Shown here piece after piece: positions 1 through 10,865 of a DNA stretch of 64,000 bases. How positions within the stretch are numbered: position 1 is the stretch's first letter; each line of letters opens with the position of its first letter. This DNA comes from Hippopus hippopus. Taxonomy: Eukaryota > Mollusca > Bivalvia > Cardiida > Cardiidae. The notes beneath the pieces are model-generated. The model saw only the letters and a program-made list of their open reading frames with translations. It was not told the DNA's origin and did not search any database. The stretch is taken from NCBI GenBank assembly GCA_946811185.2, contig OX328104.1, forward strand, positions 18,235,352-18,299,351, written 5' to 3'. A program made the translations under genes and the position numbers.

Positions 1-2
1 CC

Positions 3-262
3 TCTTCAGTTCAGAAAAATTGTCTGGGGATTGTTCTGATAGGCATTATCTTTGATTTCTTTTGGGTCAGCCTGCAGTATCAAAACATGGGATTTATTGG
101 TCTGTACTGGTTTGAAGACCAGAATGAACGTTCAGTCACAATTAATACTGAGTACTACCTAGTGGTCGTTAAGAAGTTTGGGCAGCCATGGGCAGATGAA
201 GAGGTGTTGTGAGTGATGGACAGTGGTTTCAACAGGATGGAGCAACTTCCTAACTTCAAATG
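3..262 (+). pseudogene. Relic of a DDE-superfamily (IS630/Tc1-mariner-like) transposase
   Basis: An open stretch in frame 3 runs from 3 to 212 and reads NMGFIGLYWFEDQN, SVTINTEYY, then after a frame change GQWFQQDGATS (about 216-252). The pattern 'GFIGPYWFED...VTVN..RY...W.QQDGATPHT' is typical of DDE transposases whose second catalytic Asp lies in QDGA. The copy is broken by the frame change and stops, is cut by the left edge, and lacks the third catalytic residue. No terminal repeats were identified. It lies upstream of the first visible MED27 exon, presumably in an intron. Confidence 0.65.
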
Positions 263-277
263 ATTTGTTGTAATTCG

Positions 278-375
278 TCCAAATTGACAGCATTTACAGA
301 CAACAAATTCAGATTGGCTCAAATGATAAAATTTATCTGTAAAACAATAGAAAACATTATTGGAAAAAGAGAAAT
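278..375 (+). repeat. TTAA-hairpin MITE, 5' half fragment
   Basis: It keeps the GTCCAAATTGACAGCATTT and GACAACAAATTC landmarks and the start of the palindrome arm (GAAAACATT.TTGGAAAA), then diverges. Confidence 0.6.
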
Positions 376-663
376 TTTTGGTTGCCATTAAGGTATTGTC
401 ATCATATTCCTTGGCATGCATAAACTTCGACATTTTCTAATACTTTTATATTTGATAATATCTCCGTCATTACTGAAGATATTTACTTTAAATTTGGACA
501 AGTTATTCACTATCAAAAGAAGAAACCTATTCAACAAGGGCAAGTAACTATCAAAATATATTTGACACAGTTATGCCCCTTTTTTCGACTGAATATTTCA
601 CTGAAAACCAAGCAGCTGCAGCGGAGCACTGGCCCCTGCATGCATTGCTTTTGTTTTGTTTTC

Positions 664-852
664 CCAGAATTTATTTAAAAGCTTTTGAAAACATGGTGGG
701 AAAAATGCTGGTAACCAGCATTTTCTCCCTTTCCCACAATGTTTTTACCCAATCAAAGACAACTTCCATAATTTGAGCCTCATTTAAATTGACATCTACA
801 AATTCTTACAATTTGGACAAGTCTTAAATTATGTCATGTGGCAAAGACTTAA
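664..852 (-). repeat. TTAA-hairpin MITE, truncated, minus orientation
   Basis: The palindromic centre GCTGGTAACCAGC is at about 707-720 with shortened arms. The right end GGCAAAGACTTAA shares its TTAA (849-852) with the next copy. Confidence 0.8.
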
Positions 853-1063
853 CTCTTTACCAGACGACCAAATTTTAGACTAGTCCAAATCGAAAGCAAT
901 TACAGACGAAATAAATATAGGACAAAAGTTGAAACTTGTTTTGGGAAGGGTAGAAAACATTGTGGGAAAAGGAGAAAATGCTAGTTACCAGCATTTTCTC
1001 CTTTTTCTACAGTGTTTTCAAAAGCTTTCTATTAAAATTCAGGGTTGTGTGGCAAAGAGTTAA
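849..1063 (+). repeat. TTAA-hairpin MITE, full length (215 bp)
   Basis: Starts TTAACTCTTTACCAGACGAC and ends GTGGCAAAGAGTTAA. Centre CTAGTTACCAGC. It lies in a MED27 intron, 54 bases before the exon at 1118. Confidence 0.9.
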
Positions 1064-1117
1064 CACAATTATGTTGTCAGTAGGAGGTTGTTATTCTGTT
1101 TTATGCTCTCTTTTCAG

Positions 1118-1222
1118 ATCAATCTTAGGAAGATTTTGAAAGCTCAAGTGGCCTTGAGAGGTTTTATTATTGAATGGGTAAATGTGAGAGGCTTTAATGA
1201 AGAAAACCCTGATGATTCAAAG
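1118..1222 (+). CDS. MED27: MED27 internal exon (35 codons)
   Basis: A CTTTTCAG acceptor ends at 1117 and a GTGAATG donor starts at 1223. The exon is 105 nt, phase 0 at both ends. It reads INLRKILKAQVALRGFII and continues through NVRGFNEENPDDSK. In vertebrate MED27 the matching stretch is the 'LRAIVVMRSLFIDRTIVKGYNE' region just before LDIW. Conservation is moderate here; the identification is secured by the next exon. Confidence 0.88.
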
Positions 1223-1402
1223 GTGAATGTTTTTTAACTCATAACCAGACCACAGAATTATAGACTCGTCCAAATGGGAGATATTTGCAGATGACAATTT
1301 TAATCGTAACCAGGTGACAAAGTCTTAGAACTGAACCATATTGAAAGTTTTTGCAGACAACAGCTTTATAAACTCATGGATGTTAACAGCAAAATCTTGA
1401 GA

Positions 1403-1544
1403 CAGGGTTTTCCCCTGACTTTCTGATTTTGGGGTTATTTGACCCCTTTCAGATAAAAAAAAAGGCACACATATAAATTTTGGGGGTCTTCTTTAAAATT
1501 TTGGGGTCAAAATTCAAAGAAACGGGGGGTCATGGGAAACACTG
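1403..1544. mobile_element. Short TIR element with CAGGGTTTTC ends and 5-bp duplication
   Basis: The left end is CAGGGTTTTCCCC and the right end is GGGAAACACTG (inverted: CAGTGTTTCCC). It is flanked by TGAGA at 1398-1402 and 1545-1549, a perfect 5-bp target duplication. 142 bp, no coding. The same termini occur at 8453-9175. Confidence 0.75.
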
Positions 1545-1650
1545 TGAGACTGAAAGCTTTTGCAGGCTCAGAAATTATCTTTTTCTCAGACAACAACTTT
1601 ATAAAGTCATTAATATTGAAAGCATTTGCAGACAAACTGTTTCTAAAATT

Positions 1651-1882
1651 TTAAACGCTTTACCATACAATCCCAACTTTAAAGACTTAGAGAAAAAAAG
1701 CTTTTGAAAACATTGGTGAAAAAGGAGAAAATGCTGGTAACCAGCATTTTCACCTTTTTTCACAATGTTTTCTAGCCTTTCAAAGATAAATCCCAATATT
1801 TTCAGTATGTTAAAGTTTGATTTATTATGCCATATGCAAAGCTTTCAGTTTGGACCAGTCTTTGTTTTGTGGTAAAGAGTTA
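1651..1882 (-). repeat. TTAA-hairpin MITE, near full length
   Basis: Left end TTAAACGCTTTACCATACAA, centre GCTGGTAACCAGC, right end TTGTGGTAAAGAGTTA. In the MED27 intron. Confidence 0.85.
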
Positions 1883-2478
1883 GAGATGGCAAATTTATAT
1901 ACCCATCAATATTGAAAGCATTTGCAGACTAACAGATTAACTCCATAATAGGTGATGGAAATGTAGATTAATCCATATTAAAAGCATTTAAAAAACAATA
2001 ATTTCAATCTATACCAGAAGAAACACAAGTTATATCTTCAAAAAAGATAGACATCGTAAGAGATACTGGAATATGAATATTGAAACTCTTTTGTGGCTCA
2101 ATATGAAGTAAAATAATGAAAAGCAACCCAAGGAGCAATTACTTCTTTCTCCTCACTGTTTTTCATTTTGTTGTAAAGCAGTAGATGTATTGGGCTATTT
2201 GGTAACACTTACGAAAATATTAAATTTTCAAGTAGCATAGGAAAATCATTCTCTACTTCATTAGTATGAATAGAGGTCCCTGGATATCGATTAGCAGAAG
2301 TAATGCTTGTTAAAAGTGGTTTCATAAATGTGCAAGCAAATATATCAGCAGGGGCCTGCTCAATGAACACGTGCACATTTTACTAATCACAAATTACCAT
2401 CTGTTTATTCTTTATCATTACCAAGAAGTAGGTAAAAAGCCAGTGCATTCATCCATGCAGAAAAATTAGACACATAAT
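1883..2478. other. MED27 intron with no recognised element
   Basis: AT-rich intron sequence. A degenerate piece resembling the TTAA-hairpin family occurs around 1905-1990. Nothing else is recognised. Confidence 0.4.
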
Positions 2479-2480
2479 TA

Positions 2481-3696
2481 CAATAAAACCTCTCCTCAAG
2501 ACCACCCCAACAATACGAGCAACCCACTATTACGAATGATTTTTGTCAGAACGGAATTTTTCCTTCCTAAAGATCAATGATCATGAACCCGGAAATACGA
2601 GCACCCCGCTATTCCGAAATTATGACCACCATTTTCAGTACCAATATGAATTTACCTGTGGATTTTATCCCCGTGAAACGACCTCTCGATTTCCATAACT
2701 TCTTTACAGCCAGCTAATTTTCACGCGTCGGTAATCGCAAACCAAAGACTGTGCCACATGAATTAATATTCTTGGGTCCGATGGAATTGACAATCAAAAT
2801 CATAGGCCTTTTGTTTGTCTATCGACCACTGATTGTAACACGATTGTGTAAATTGATCAGGATGTTACGTAACATAATGAAACAACCTGTGAATTGATAT
2901 TTTTAAACCATCGATTTGGCTTTCACACGATAATCAAGCGTTTATCAGACATCGCTGACCTGGATGACATCTGGGTGATCACGATTTATTGTTTATAACC
3001 AGCGGATGTAATTTAAGACGCTTGGGTTAAGTGGTGATCAAGATGGGACTATCATTTTGTTTTTGACAGTTTACATACTATAATTATACCGTAACGAATA
3101 TGCTATTGTAAACAAGTGACCACGATGACTGTGAGATCAACGATTAGCAAGACTGTTCGAATAATCAACTCGGATTAAAATGAAAAAAAAGAAGGTGGAG
3201 AATTTCCGAAGATGTCAAACGTTCAAAGATCAGCACGTATTCGAAAATCTTTGTTTTAAAATGAAAATCAGCACTTGGAATATGAGTTCTTGAAGTGAAA
3301 AAGCAGATCAAAAATGAGAATATGACAAGTTCTATCAGTTACATTGGATTTTTTAGTCTTCTGATTCATTTAGTTAATTTATGTACATACCTGGTTATGA
3401 TTGTTTTAAACAGGCAAGTATGAATTGACATGCTTTTACTGGTGGATTTATTTAATAAATTCAAGAAACGTATAACTTTTCAATGAACATGAAAGTATTC
3501 TTGTCATTTTCATTTGTGTACTTGGGCTTCCCTAAATGAATTGCATTTACTATTCACTTTATTTAGCCCTGCACATGTCTACTCAGAGAGAGGGTTTATT
3601 TCAAAATGTAGGCGTGTGAAACCTGGAAATCAGACAACCCCTCCAATGAGACCAAATTTAAAAGTACCAACTTGTCTTAATAGAGGAGTTTTACTG
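2481..3696. mobile_element. Non-autonomous Tc1/pogo-like element, TA-flanked
   Basis: The left terminus CAATAAAACCTCTCCTCAAG and the inverted right terminus CAGTAAAACTCCTCTATTAA match over about 20 bp with few differences. TA dinucleotides flank both ends (2479-2480 and 3697-3698). 1,216 bp with no long reading frame. The TA target and CAGTAAAAC-type ends suggest the Tc1/mariner/pogo group; the subfamily is not resolved. Confidence 0.7.
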
Positions 3697-3698
3697 TA

Positions 3699-3800
3699 GT
3701 TGAAAGCATTTGCAGACTACAAATCAGTTGTGGCTCAAATGATGGGAAATGTCTTTGAAAGAGTAGAAAATTTTGTTGCAAATTTAGAAAATGCTTCTAA
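3699..3800 (+). repeat. TTAA-hairpin MITE, 5' half fragment
   Basis: Landmarks GTTGAAAGCATTTGCAGAC, TGTGGCTCAAATGATGG and GTAGAAAATTTTG are present and the right half is missing. It abuts the TA-flanked element, whose insertion probably separated it from its left end. Confidence 0.65.
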
Positions 3801-3853
3801 AGAGTCAGTATTAAAAGTTAACACATTTTGTTTATTTCTCTCTTCTATTTCAG

Positions 3854-3895
3854 CTTGATTTGTGGGCTAAATCAAAATACCAAGTTTTTCAAAAG
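3854..3895 (+). CDS. MED27: MED27 internal exon (14 codons)
   Basis: A 42-nt microexon-sized exon between a TTTCAG acceptor (ends 3853) and a GTAAG donor (starts 3896), phase 0 on both sides. It encodes LDLWAKSKYQVFQK, nearly identical to the conserved LDIWSKSNYQVFQK of animal MED27. Short, but the match and splice sites are clear. Confidence 0.94.
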
Positions 3896-4410
3896 GTAAG
3901 AAAAAATGTTTAAGACATTGTAATTCACTTTTTGCAATTATTTGCTTGGCTGTTTTCAAGGAAAACATCAGTATTGCCGTAGCCCTGGCGTCTGCGTTGT
4001 GGTGCTAAAACTATGATATTTTGTAATACATGTATCTCAGTAACTACAGAAGATATTTACTTCAGCTAAAAATAGTTGTCAAAAGGGGATCAGGTAACCA
4101 GCAATATTTTTTTGACACAGTTGTGCTCCCTTTTTTGAGTTGGAAATTTTCAAAAACTGACATTTTATGATATCACTGTATTTACTGAAGATATTAACTG
4201 CAAACTTGGACTAGTTGTTAAATGTCAAAAGGAACACCCATAAAATAGGGGCAGGTAAGATATTTTTGACACAGTTATGCCTCTTTTTCGACTTATAATT
4301 TTTACTTAAAAAAGGAACTGCAGCTGGGCATTGGCTCCAGCATGCGGTGCTCTTGTTTTTGCAATTTTCCATGGGTTATTTGAACATACATTTTACTCAG
4401 TTCTGTCCAT

Positions 4411-4788
4411 TTTTAGCTCCACTGGCCTTCAGCCAGTGGGCGTATGTCATGTTTGTGTCGGTCATCTGTCTGTGTGTGTGTGCATTAACTTGTATCTCAA
4501 ACATCTTCTCTGAATCTACCCATCCAATTTTGATGAAACTTTACAGAATGGTCCTGCCATGGTCCTCTTCAAAATCTCTTGAAAGAAAGTCTGTTTGCTA
4601 TGGCAACCAAACTGAAGAATATTGAAAATCTTTGAAAATCTTCCTGTGTGAAACCATAAGGACAAGGGCTACCAAATTTGGCATGTAGCTTTATCAAATG
4701 GACCTCAAGTATTGTAATGTTTAGCATGTAGGGTTTGTACTTATTAGCCAGTGGAGCTATACAGGGCCATCATGGCCCTCTTATTGCA
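4411..4788 (-). repeat. Short element with AGCTCCACTGGC inverted ends (gggccatcatggccc family)
   Basis: The left end has TTAGCTCCACTGGCC and the right end GCCAGTGGAGCTATACAGGG followed by CCATCATGGCCCTCTT. It shares the AAGAGGGCCATGATGGCCCT terminus with the longer tandem-unit elements at 25032, 44675 and 53071, but has essentially no internal repeats. Confidence 0.65.
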
Positions 4789-4916
4789 ATAATTATCATG
4801 TTACTTTTGACTTTGTAACACTAAGAAAACCAGTTACCATTTAGAAAATTTATTTATATACTGTAGCATAGTATTTCTTGAAAAAAATTGCTTTTATATT
4901 ATTCAGTGTAATAATG

Positions 4917-5126
4917 TAACCCTGAACCACACAATCACCAATTTTTAACGGCCTTGAGAAAGATAGCTTTTGAAAACATTGAAATACCAGCATTTCCTCC
5001 TTTTTCGCATTATGTTTTTACCCTTCCCTAAAACAAATTTCAGTTTTGAGTCACAATTATTTTGTCATCTGCAAATGATTTCAATTTGGACAATTTAGAA
5101 TTTTGTTGCTTGGTGAAGAATTAAAT
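4917..5126 (-). repeat. TTAA-hairpin MITE, degenerate, hairpin partly deleted
   Basis: It has AACGGCCTTGAGAAAG, GAAAACATTG then a shortened centre (ATACCAGCATTTCCTCC), and the right-half landmark GTCATCTGCAAATGATTTCA. It sits 57 bases before the MED27 exon at 5183. Confidence 0.75.
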
Positions 5127-5182
5127 GAACTTGTAAAAATGACTTGGTAAGCATTTGGAATGTGTCAAATATGTGTTTTCAG

Positions 5183-5260
5183 GTTACAGAAAGTGCAACA
5201 GCAGCTACATTACATTTCTACTCACCAGTGAATTCAGATCTCTCATTAAATTCATTCTTA
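5183..5260 (+). CDS. MED27: MED27 internal exon (26 codons)
   Basis: Acceptor TTTTCAG ends at 5182 and donor GTAAGTG starts at 5261. It encodes VTESATAATLHFYSP followed by a serine- and leucine-rich stretch ending NSFL. This corresponds to the VTDHATTALLHY...VVRSFM segment of vertebrate MED27. Phase 0 on both sides. Confidence 0.93.
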
Positions 5261-5385
5261 GTAAGTGTATACTTCTCTCTTTCACTACTGAATAAATAAA
5301 TTGCATTTTCTCAAAGGCCACAAGTACATTTCTTCTGTAAGATCAAGAGACAGTTCAGTCATAATCTAGAATATAGCTGTGGACA

Positions 5386-5434
5386 GTGTAGATCAGAGAT
5401 CAGACTGCACATTCCGTGCAGTCTGATCTTCATG
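5386..5434. repeat. Short palindrome of the AGATCAGACTGCAC family
   Basis: GATCAGACTGCAC and GTGCAGTCTGATC face each other around a 6-base loop, giving 13-nt perfect arms. Similar units recur across the window. Confidence 0.75.
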
Positions 5435-7160
5435 GATGAATGTTTTCCATATTAGTACGGATTTCTGTATTTTGAACGGCCGCCGGGACTGTTTTTCCAA
5501 ATCGTGTAAATCGGCTGAGAAAGTTGAAGGGGGGTAGGGGTGTTCTCCCCCAAAATCGTTGATCAAAAACACTCCAGACATCATTCTACTGAATTGATTT
5601 GCCCGCGGTTTAGTGACAGGTAACCAGTCTCTCATCTACAAATGCACCTGCTATTGTTTACCATTGGAAAATACTGAACATCAATATCTCCGTAAGAACG
5701 AAGACATGAAATTAGCCAAATCAATAAAGGGTCCAACAGTTACCAAATAAAGAAATTTCCGGCACAGAAATCATATTTTTGGAATGGGTAGTTTATAATA
5801 TTAACTTTGATTGGCTGGAGATCCCTTCTCTTATCCAACCCAACAAAGCGTGACGAAAATATCACAATTTGTTTCCTGTTCATATTTTCGCTCGATAAAA
5901 TTAACAAAATTTGAATCAATTCTGTCGAAAATGAAGTAGTTACCCCACGGGTGTAATACAAAGGCGTTAGAGGAAGGTGTGAAAAACAATTGGAGATGGG
6001 AGTGGTAAAATGAAAGAGACCCTTGATGGGAGAAATGGGCCGTATGGTTGAAAAACCCGACATGAAGGGGTTGCGTTTGCGATGTCTGCTCTAAAAGCAT
6101 CAACTACAAGTCTAACGGCAAGAAAGCGATGCGATTCCATACTCTGTGAGCAATGTATCATGTTATAGAAGATAGAGTTACATGTTATTTACATGTGAAG
6201 TTTCAATTCAAAGAATGTAAGTATAGTGTCATGAAAGGCTTTCTAAATGGTTTTGAATGAGCTATATCTCAGGAGCTCCTGGGGGCCTCAGGCCCCCTGG
6301 ACCCCCGGCCAGGGCATTGCCCTGCACCCACCAGAGGCCCTGCGGTCCCCAGCTTAAATTTTCAGTAGTTTGGAAAATTTTAATTTTCACGAATGGATCT
6401 TGATCTACACCGTCCACAAAAGCTATGGTATGGAAAGAGATAATTTTTTCTTTAATTTAGAAATAGTAATAAGTATCCTAATATTAGTAACATGCAGGCA
6501 AAGTTGAATACTGAGTTAAAGTGATTTAATAAATACGGAATATTATATTGTAGTGACTTTCCTGGTACCTGTATTTACTTCAAGCAACGTGAGAAAATCT
6601 GGTATTGCGTGAGACTGAAAGTCGAGAGAGATGCCAGAATTTTCTTATCCGTTGAGAAGTGAATACCAGCACCAGGAAAGTCACTACAGCATAATATTCC
6701 CTTTATTATATACCTACACCTTTTCAACAATAAAGTATTGCCAATTATTGACCTTTTCGTTAAAAACAGTAAACAAAATAAAACAAATAATGGTGCAGTA
6801 GCCAGTAACTTGAATTTCATGAATGGCGGATTAATATTACAGCGTAAAATTTTGACCAATCAAATTGCAAATGATTCCATACATATATCGCGTGTGGGTT
6901 ATGTCATTATTACATCATCATACCATATTTGGAACCGTATTTCAGTGTGCAGATACAGATTTTTTTCGGTCCTGATATTTTATCCGCGTGCGAAGCATGT
7001 ATTTTCTCCAGAAAACTTTCAGGTATAATTATAATAAGATCAAATAGGTCTAGCATAGGATAACACAAGAAGGTAAACAAACAGTAACATGACTCATGTT
7101 TTACCAATGGATAGGGACCTAGTTACTAGTTAGTTTTAATCAATTTAGATATTACTGATT
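5435..7160. other. MED27 last intron, mostly unassigned
   Basis: It contains a GC-rich patch (6270-6345) with GGCCTCAGGCCCCCTGG hairpin character, and the foldback pair listed separately at 6538-6700. No exon-like sequence was recognised. Confidence 0.4.
6538..6700. repeat. Foldback element with ~30-nt inverted arms
   Basis: The arm at 6538-6567 (GTAGTGACTTTCCTGGT) is repeated inverted at 6671-6700 (ACCAGGAAAGTCACTAC), with about 27 of 30 positions pairing and ~100 bases between. No family assigned. Confidence 0.7.
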
Positions 7161-7161
7161 G

Positions 7162-7458
7162 TATTGCGTTAAACATCGTTTTCAACATTATTTCAGTTTT
7201 ATTGTAGTGGGCAGTGCATCTATCCATGCTTTACCTGAGTTTCTTTTACCAGTACTTTGCATAGTATTCTTCCTATTAGCCACTGGCTGCTTTCCCGCGT
7301 AACCATTGTTGAAACAAGTATAAGTGGTGAAAGAGAAATGAATCATGTTGCAATAACTGTCATCAATCCTGGAAAGAAATTGGCTGAGCTGCGGATTCAA
7401 AGCATCAACCTACTGTTCTCTAGTCCTGTACGCTACCAAGTGTGCGTTCGCGGCTAGG
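7162..7458 (-). mobile_element. tRNA-headed SINE, family S1, minus orientation
   Basis: Read on the minus strand it ends with the tail GAAATAATGTTGAAAACGA then TGTTTAACGC. The body has CTGGTAAAAGAAACTCAGG and CCTGGATTGATGACAG. The tRNA-derived head is degraded near 7440. The tail resembles the Meta-SINE 3' domain described in metazoans. Confidence 0.75.
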
Positions 7459-7574
7459 CTTTAACCAATTTAGCACAATGAATTGAGCAAGATGTGAGTC
7501 CATGTTTTTATTTGCTACTAATACCTTTGCAGAAAATTCTTAGCATGCTGAATGGTGGCTATGTCTCTTTTCAG

Positions 7575-7709
7575 CACTGGTTCCAGAGTTACAGAACTTT
7601 ATTCTCAGCTCCCTGTAAGAAATGCCATAAACACAATTTAAACGGACTTCCACCTACGTGGCGGGACTTGAGAACAATAGAACCTTATCATGATGTGTGC
7701 CGCCAGTGA
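7575..7709 (+). CDS. MED27: MED27 terminal exon with stop codon
   Basis: The acceptor TTTTCAG ends at 7574. The exon encodes 44 residues from HWFQSYRTLFSAPC to DVCRQ and stops at TGA 7707-7709. CKKC and the final Cys match the cysteines conserved at the MED27 C-terminus, and LPPTWRDLRTIE is the most conserved segment of the family. The protein ends at the same residue as the vertebrate protein (…CRQ), so the C-terminus looks intact. Confidence 0.95.
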   Translation, partial: HWFQSYRTLFSAPCKKCHKHNLNGLPPTWRDLRTIEPYHDVCRQ

Positions 7710-7871
7710 TGACATTCATGGATTTGCTACCAGGATGTAATTGATTTTATCACACCTTGGTTACAAAAAGGCCCTTCTATGGATACCTAGCAGTACCTAG
7801 GGAAAGAAGTCTCACCAAAGGACACTTCCACTGTTGTCTGATCCGGTAGAGGTCCGTCTGCGACCTGTTGG

Positions 7872-8100
7872 TTAATCCTTTACTACACAATTCTGCCTTC
7901 TAACAACCTTCAAGGAGAAGCCTTACGAAAATATTGTAGGAAAAGGAGAAAATGCTGGTAACCAGCATTTTCTCCTTTTCCAACAAGGTTTTCTATCCTT
8001 CCAACAACATATTTCATAGTTTAAGTAACATTTAATTTTTCCTATGCAGATGCTTTCAATTTGGACAAGGCTAAAATTTTGTCATCTGGTAAAGGGTTAA
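7872..8100 (-). repeat. TTAA-hairpin MITE, full length (229 bp)
   Basis: TTAATCCTTTACTACACAAT at the left, TCATCTGGTAAAGGGTTAA at the right. The hairpin has GCTGGTAACCAGC and near-perfect arms. Confidence 0.92.
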
Positions 8101-8452
8101 AAACCACCTTTTATTGGGCGCCTAACAATGCTAGGGAAAATGTGTTGCCAAAGGGTACTTCTACCATGCTCTGCCAAATGGGGATTCAACTCAGGGCCCC
8201 TTGGTTATGAAACACCCTACGGTAGACACCTTACAGTTCATTTGCGAAGGGAAAAAGTGTTGCAAAAGGTCGATTCTACCTTGCTGCAGTTGTGTTTTTT
8301 CACTCAGACCCCTTTGATCCAAACCAATCTTCCTAGGTCACCTTATAGTGCAAGTGCTAGGGAATAGTATCCTATCAAATGACACCTCTACCATGGACTG
8401 CACCTGTGGAAATCTGACATGGGATAGCTTGGTCACAATTGTCATGAGCCTG

Positions 8453-9175
8453 CAGGGTTTTCTATAATGCACAAATTCTGCGTCAATGACGCGATTTTAA
8501 CTCAAATGACCCCCAAAATAAATAACTGTGCGTCACCAGTGACGCAACTTTTCAAAATCTAAATCATCTAGGAAATTGAATAAATCGTCAGAGATCCAAG
8601 TCTGTTCTTGCTTCAATATCAGACAAACACTGTTCTTTTTTTAACTACAGGGTCTATTCTGGATATACCGTGAGTGGTTTTCCGATAATTTATATATATA
8701 TAGAATGAGACTGGTTTACGCATTATTACCATAAAGTACTGTGGACACTTTCGTAAATACGGGCCCAGTCAAAGTCTTAGTTGGGTTCTCTGTAATTTAT
8801 AGCTTATTTTACGCGACTTCCGGCAGATAAAAAGCACACATTACCAGTCTGTTCTGTTCGCAGAAAGTAATGTCATGACCAAGTAAACTGTAGCATTCTT
8901 TTTTATCATCTGCTTCCTACAGCTGCCGATCAAGCCACATTAAGCAGCCAATCAGATGAGAATGTATCGCCTGTCAAAAATTGAAGTCAAGCTTTCTGTC
9001 AGAAATGACTTAAAGACTTTACTTTCTTGAAGTTTAAAGGTGAAATTTATTGTTATCTGTGCTTTAAAACGAAGAGACCCATTTGTTTGAACCCCTAAGT
9101 TAAAGAAATGACCCTCATCTAAAGAGGCAAGGGGTCACAATGACCCCCAAATTTTAATGCTGAGGGAAAACCCTG
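8453..9175. mobile_element. TIR element with CAGGGTTTTC ends and 5-bp duplication
   Basis: The left end is CAGGGTTTTCTATAATG and the inverted right end is CAGGGTTTTCCCTCAGC, flanked by GCCTG on both sides (5-bp duplication). 723 bp. It contains paired 'ATGACCCCCAAAAT' motifs and repeated TGCGTCA...TGACGC motifs. No transposase is recognised. Shares its termini with the element at 1403-1544. Confidence 0.75.
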
Positions 9176-9256
9176 GCCTGTTTATGTGGGAACAACACTT
9201 TGGACCAATCCATTTTTCAGAGAGTTATGAAGTGATAGCACATCTTTCTATTTCGT

Positions 9257-9474
9257 TTAACTCTTTTCCAGACAAAAAACTGTAGACTTGTCTAAATTGA
9301 AAACATCTGAGACAAATGTAGGCAAATCAAATGTGACTCAAAATGAACTTCTAGATGAAGGCAGAAAACATTCTGGGAGAAGGAGAACATGCCAATTATC
9401 ACAATGTTTTCAAAGGCCTTTTTCTCAAGTGTTGTTTGGTCGTTAAAACTTGGGATTATTTGGTATGGGGCTTA
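9257..9474 (+). repeat. TTAA-hairpin MITE, hairpin eroded
   Basis: TTAACTCTTTTCCAGAC at the left and GGGATTATTTGGTATGGGGC at the right. The central palindrome is reduced to GAGAACATGCCAATTATCAC. Confidence 0.75.
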
Positions 9475-9533
9475 GCATTTCTCTATTTGGTCACTTTCTT
9501 ATGTTGGGTCCACTAATAGCCTATATAATCAAT

Positions 9534-10241
9534 TACCATATTTTCCGGACAATAAACCGCGGCCTATCTGTGAAAAAAGTGGAAATTTTTTAAGGGTGCG
9601 GCTTGTAAGACAAAGCAGCTTATACTTTAATTTTATTTTTCTAAATCTTCTTTTGTGGGGTCTGTAAAACTGAAAATAATTAAAAAACAATTTGTGATTC
9701 CCCACGTGGACCCCATTTTGGTTCATGCCCCCAAAAGTATTTTTCAAACACTAATATCTACCTTTAGTAGGTAGATAATTAATCTGCTTGCAAACTTAAG
9801 AATGTGTTAAAAATTTGTGACAGACCGTGATTTTCACACCTGTTGATTAATGATGTTGATTGGTATTAATCAATGGTTAACTGCAAATGTAATTCAAAGC
9901 GTTGTTTTGCGTGTACTGTCAATTAATGAATAGAAGTGATAATTTGACAATTGTGAAATTCCTTTAAACGTTCACAAAGGGGAAAAATGAATAATAACCG
10001 TCTCAAGTCCTCTGAATGATTTGATCTCCAGAAGGGGAAATCACTCCAATATGTTTACTGCATTATAATACATATACGGGTACATATATCTAAAGATGAA
10101 TGACATTGTACATAAACGAAGTGTATCGGCCATGGCCTATGTGCCGGAGCAGCCTATATGATATCTTTGATATCTAAAATGGTTAAAATGCACGGGTGCA
10201 GCCTATACAGTGCAGTGGTTTATTGTCTGGAAAATACGGTA
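9534..10241. mobile_element. TIR element with TACCRTATTTTCCRGACAATA ends
   Basis: The left TACCATATTTTCCGGACAAT pairs with the inverted right TACCGTATTTTCCAGACAAT, with similarity running on into AAACC. 708 bp, no coding. Both halves also contain 'GGTGCGGCTTGTA'/'GGGTGCAGCCTATA' motifs. The superfamily is not assigned. Confidence 0.75.
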
Positions 10242-10445
10242 TTAAGAAGGTAATGAAATTCTGTGAGCAAACCTTTTAAGACCTGTTGACCTTAAAGAAA
10301 ACAAAAACACAAAAAAATAGTGGGCATGGTGTAACTTGTTTCATACACAGGTTGTTATATCTCAAAATGGCCAATACTATTAAAATAAAATGTATAATGT
10401 TTTACATTTCTTGTTTGGTTTTTTATTCGTGTGTGTGCATGCTTT

Positions 10446-10585
10446 GACCCTTTGCCAGACAAACTGGAATTTGTAATGACCCTGTGGAAGACGGCCTTTT
10501 CGTCCTTTTGCAGCAATGTTTCATAGCCTTATAAAAATGAATTTCATCATTAAAACAATATGTTGTCATCTGCAACTACTAAGAA
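10446..10585 (-). repeat. TTAA-hairpin MITE relic, centre deleted
   Basis: It keeps CCCTTTGCCAGACAA, AATGACCCTGTGGAAG, CAATGTTTCATAGCC and TTGTCATCTGC in order. The palindrome is gone. Confidence 0.6.
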
Positions 10586-10865
10586 ATAGTTACTGGTTGA
10601 CATTACTGTTGTCTGTTGTGAGAGAACCTTTAGAATGATGAGGAAGCCAGAGGTGCTCTGGATCCAACTGCTCGGTATGTGTAGTATGACTTTGGAATTT
10701 CTGTGTGTTCTGTTTTTAGAATGCCAGAGATTGTGTCATAGCCTGGTCTTTGTCATGAGTTTGTATGTCCATGAGTGTAATGACTTAAATTTCAAATGTC
10801 TTCTCACTCACAGAAATAACTCATCCACCTTTGACCAAACTTCAAAGAAATGATACTGCTATCCT

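Larger units (their letters stand above)
1118..7709 (+). other. MED27: MED27 locus, 3' part (four terminal coding exons)
   Basis: Mediator complex subunit 27, a nuclear subunit that bridges the Mediator tail and core and helps relay activator signals to RNA polymerase II. Four exons, joined in phase 0 throughout, encode the last 119 residues. The order of motifs matches metazoan MED27: a KILKAQVALRG helix, then LDLWAKSKYQVFQK, then VTESATAATLHFYSP, then a C-terminal part with a CKKC pair, LPPTWRDLRTIE and a final CRQ. All introns have GT/AG ends. The N-terminal two thirds of the protein lies to the left of the window. The introns are filled with mobile elements. No clear AATAAA was found shortly after the stop, so the 3' end is not placed. 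Assignment rests on recognition of the conserved C-terminus. Confidence 0.93.
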
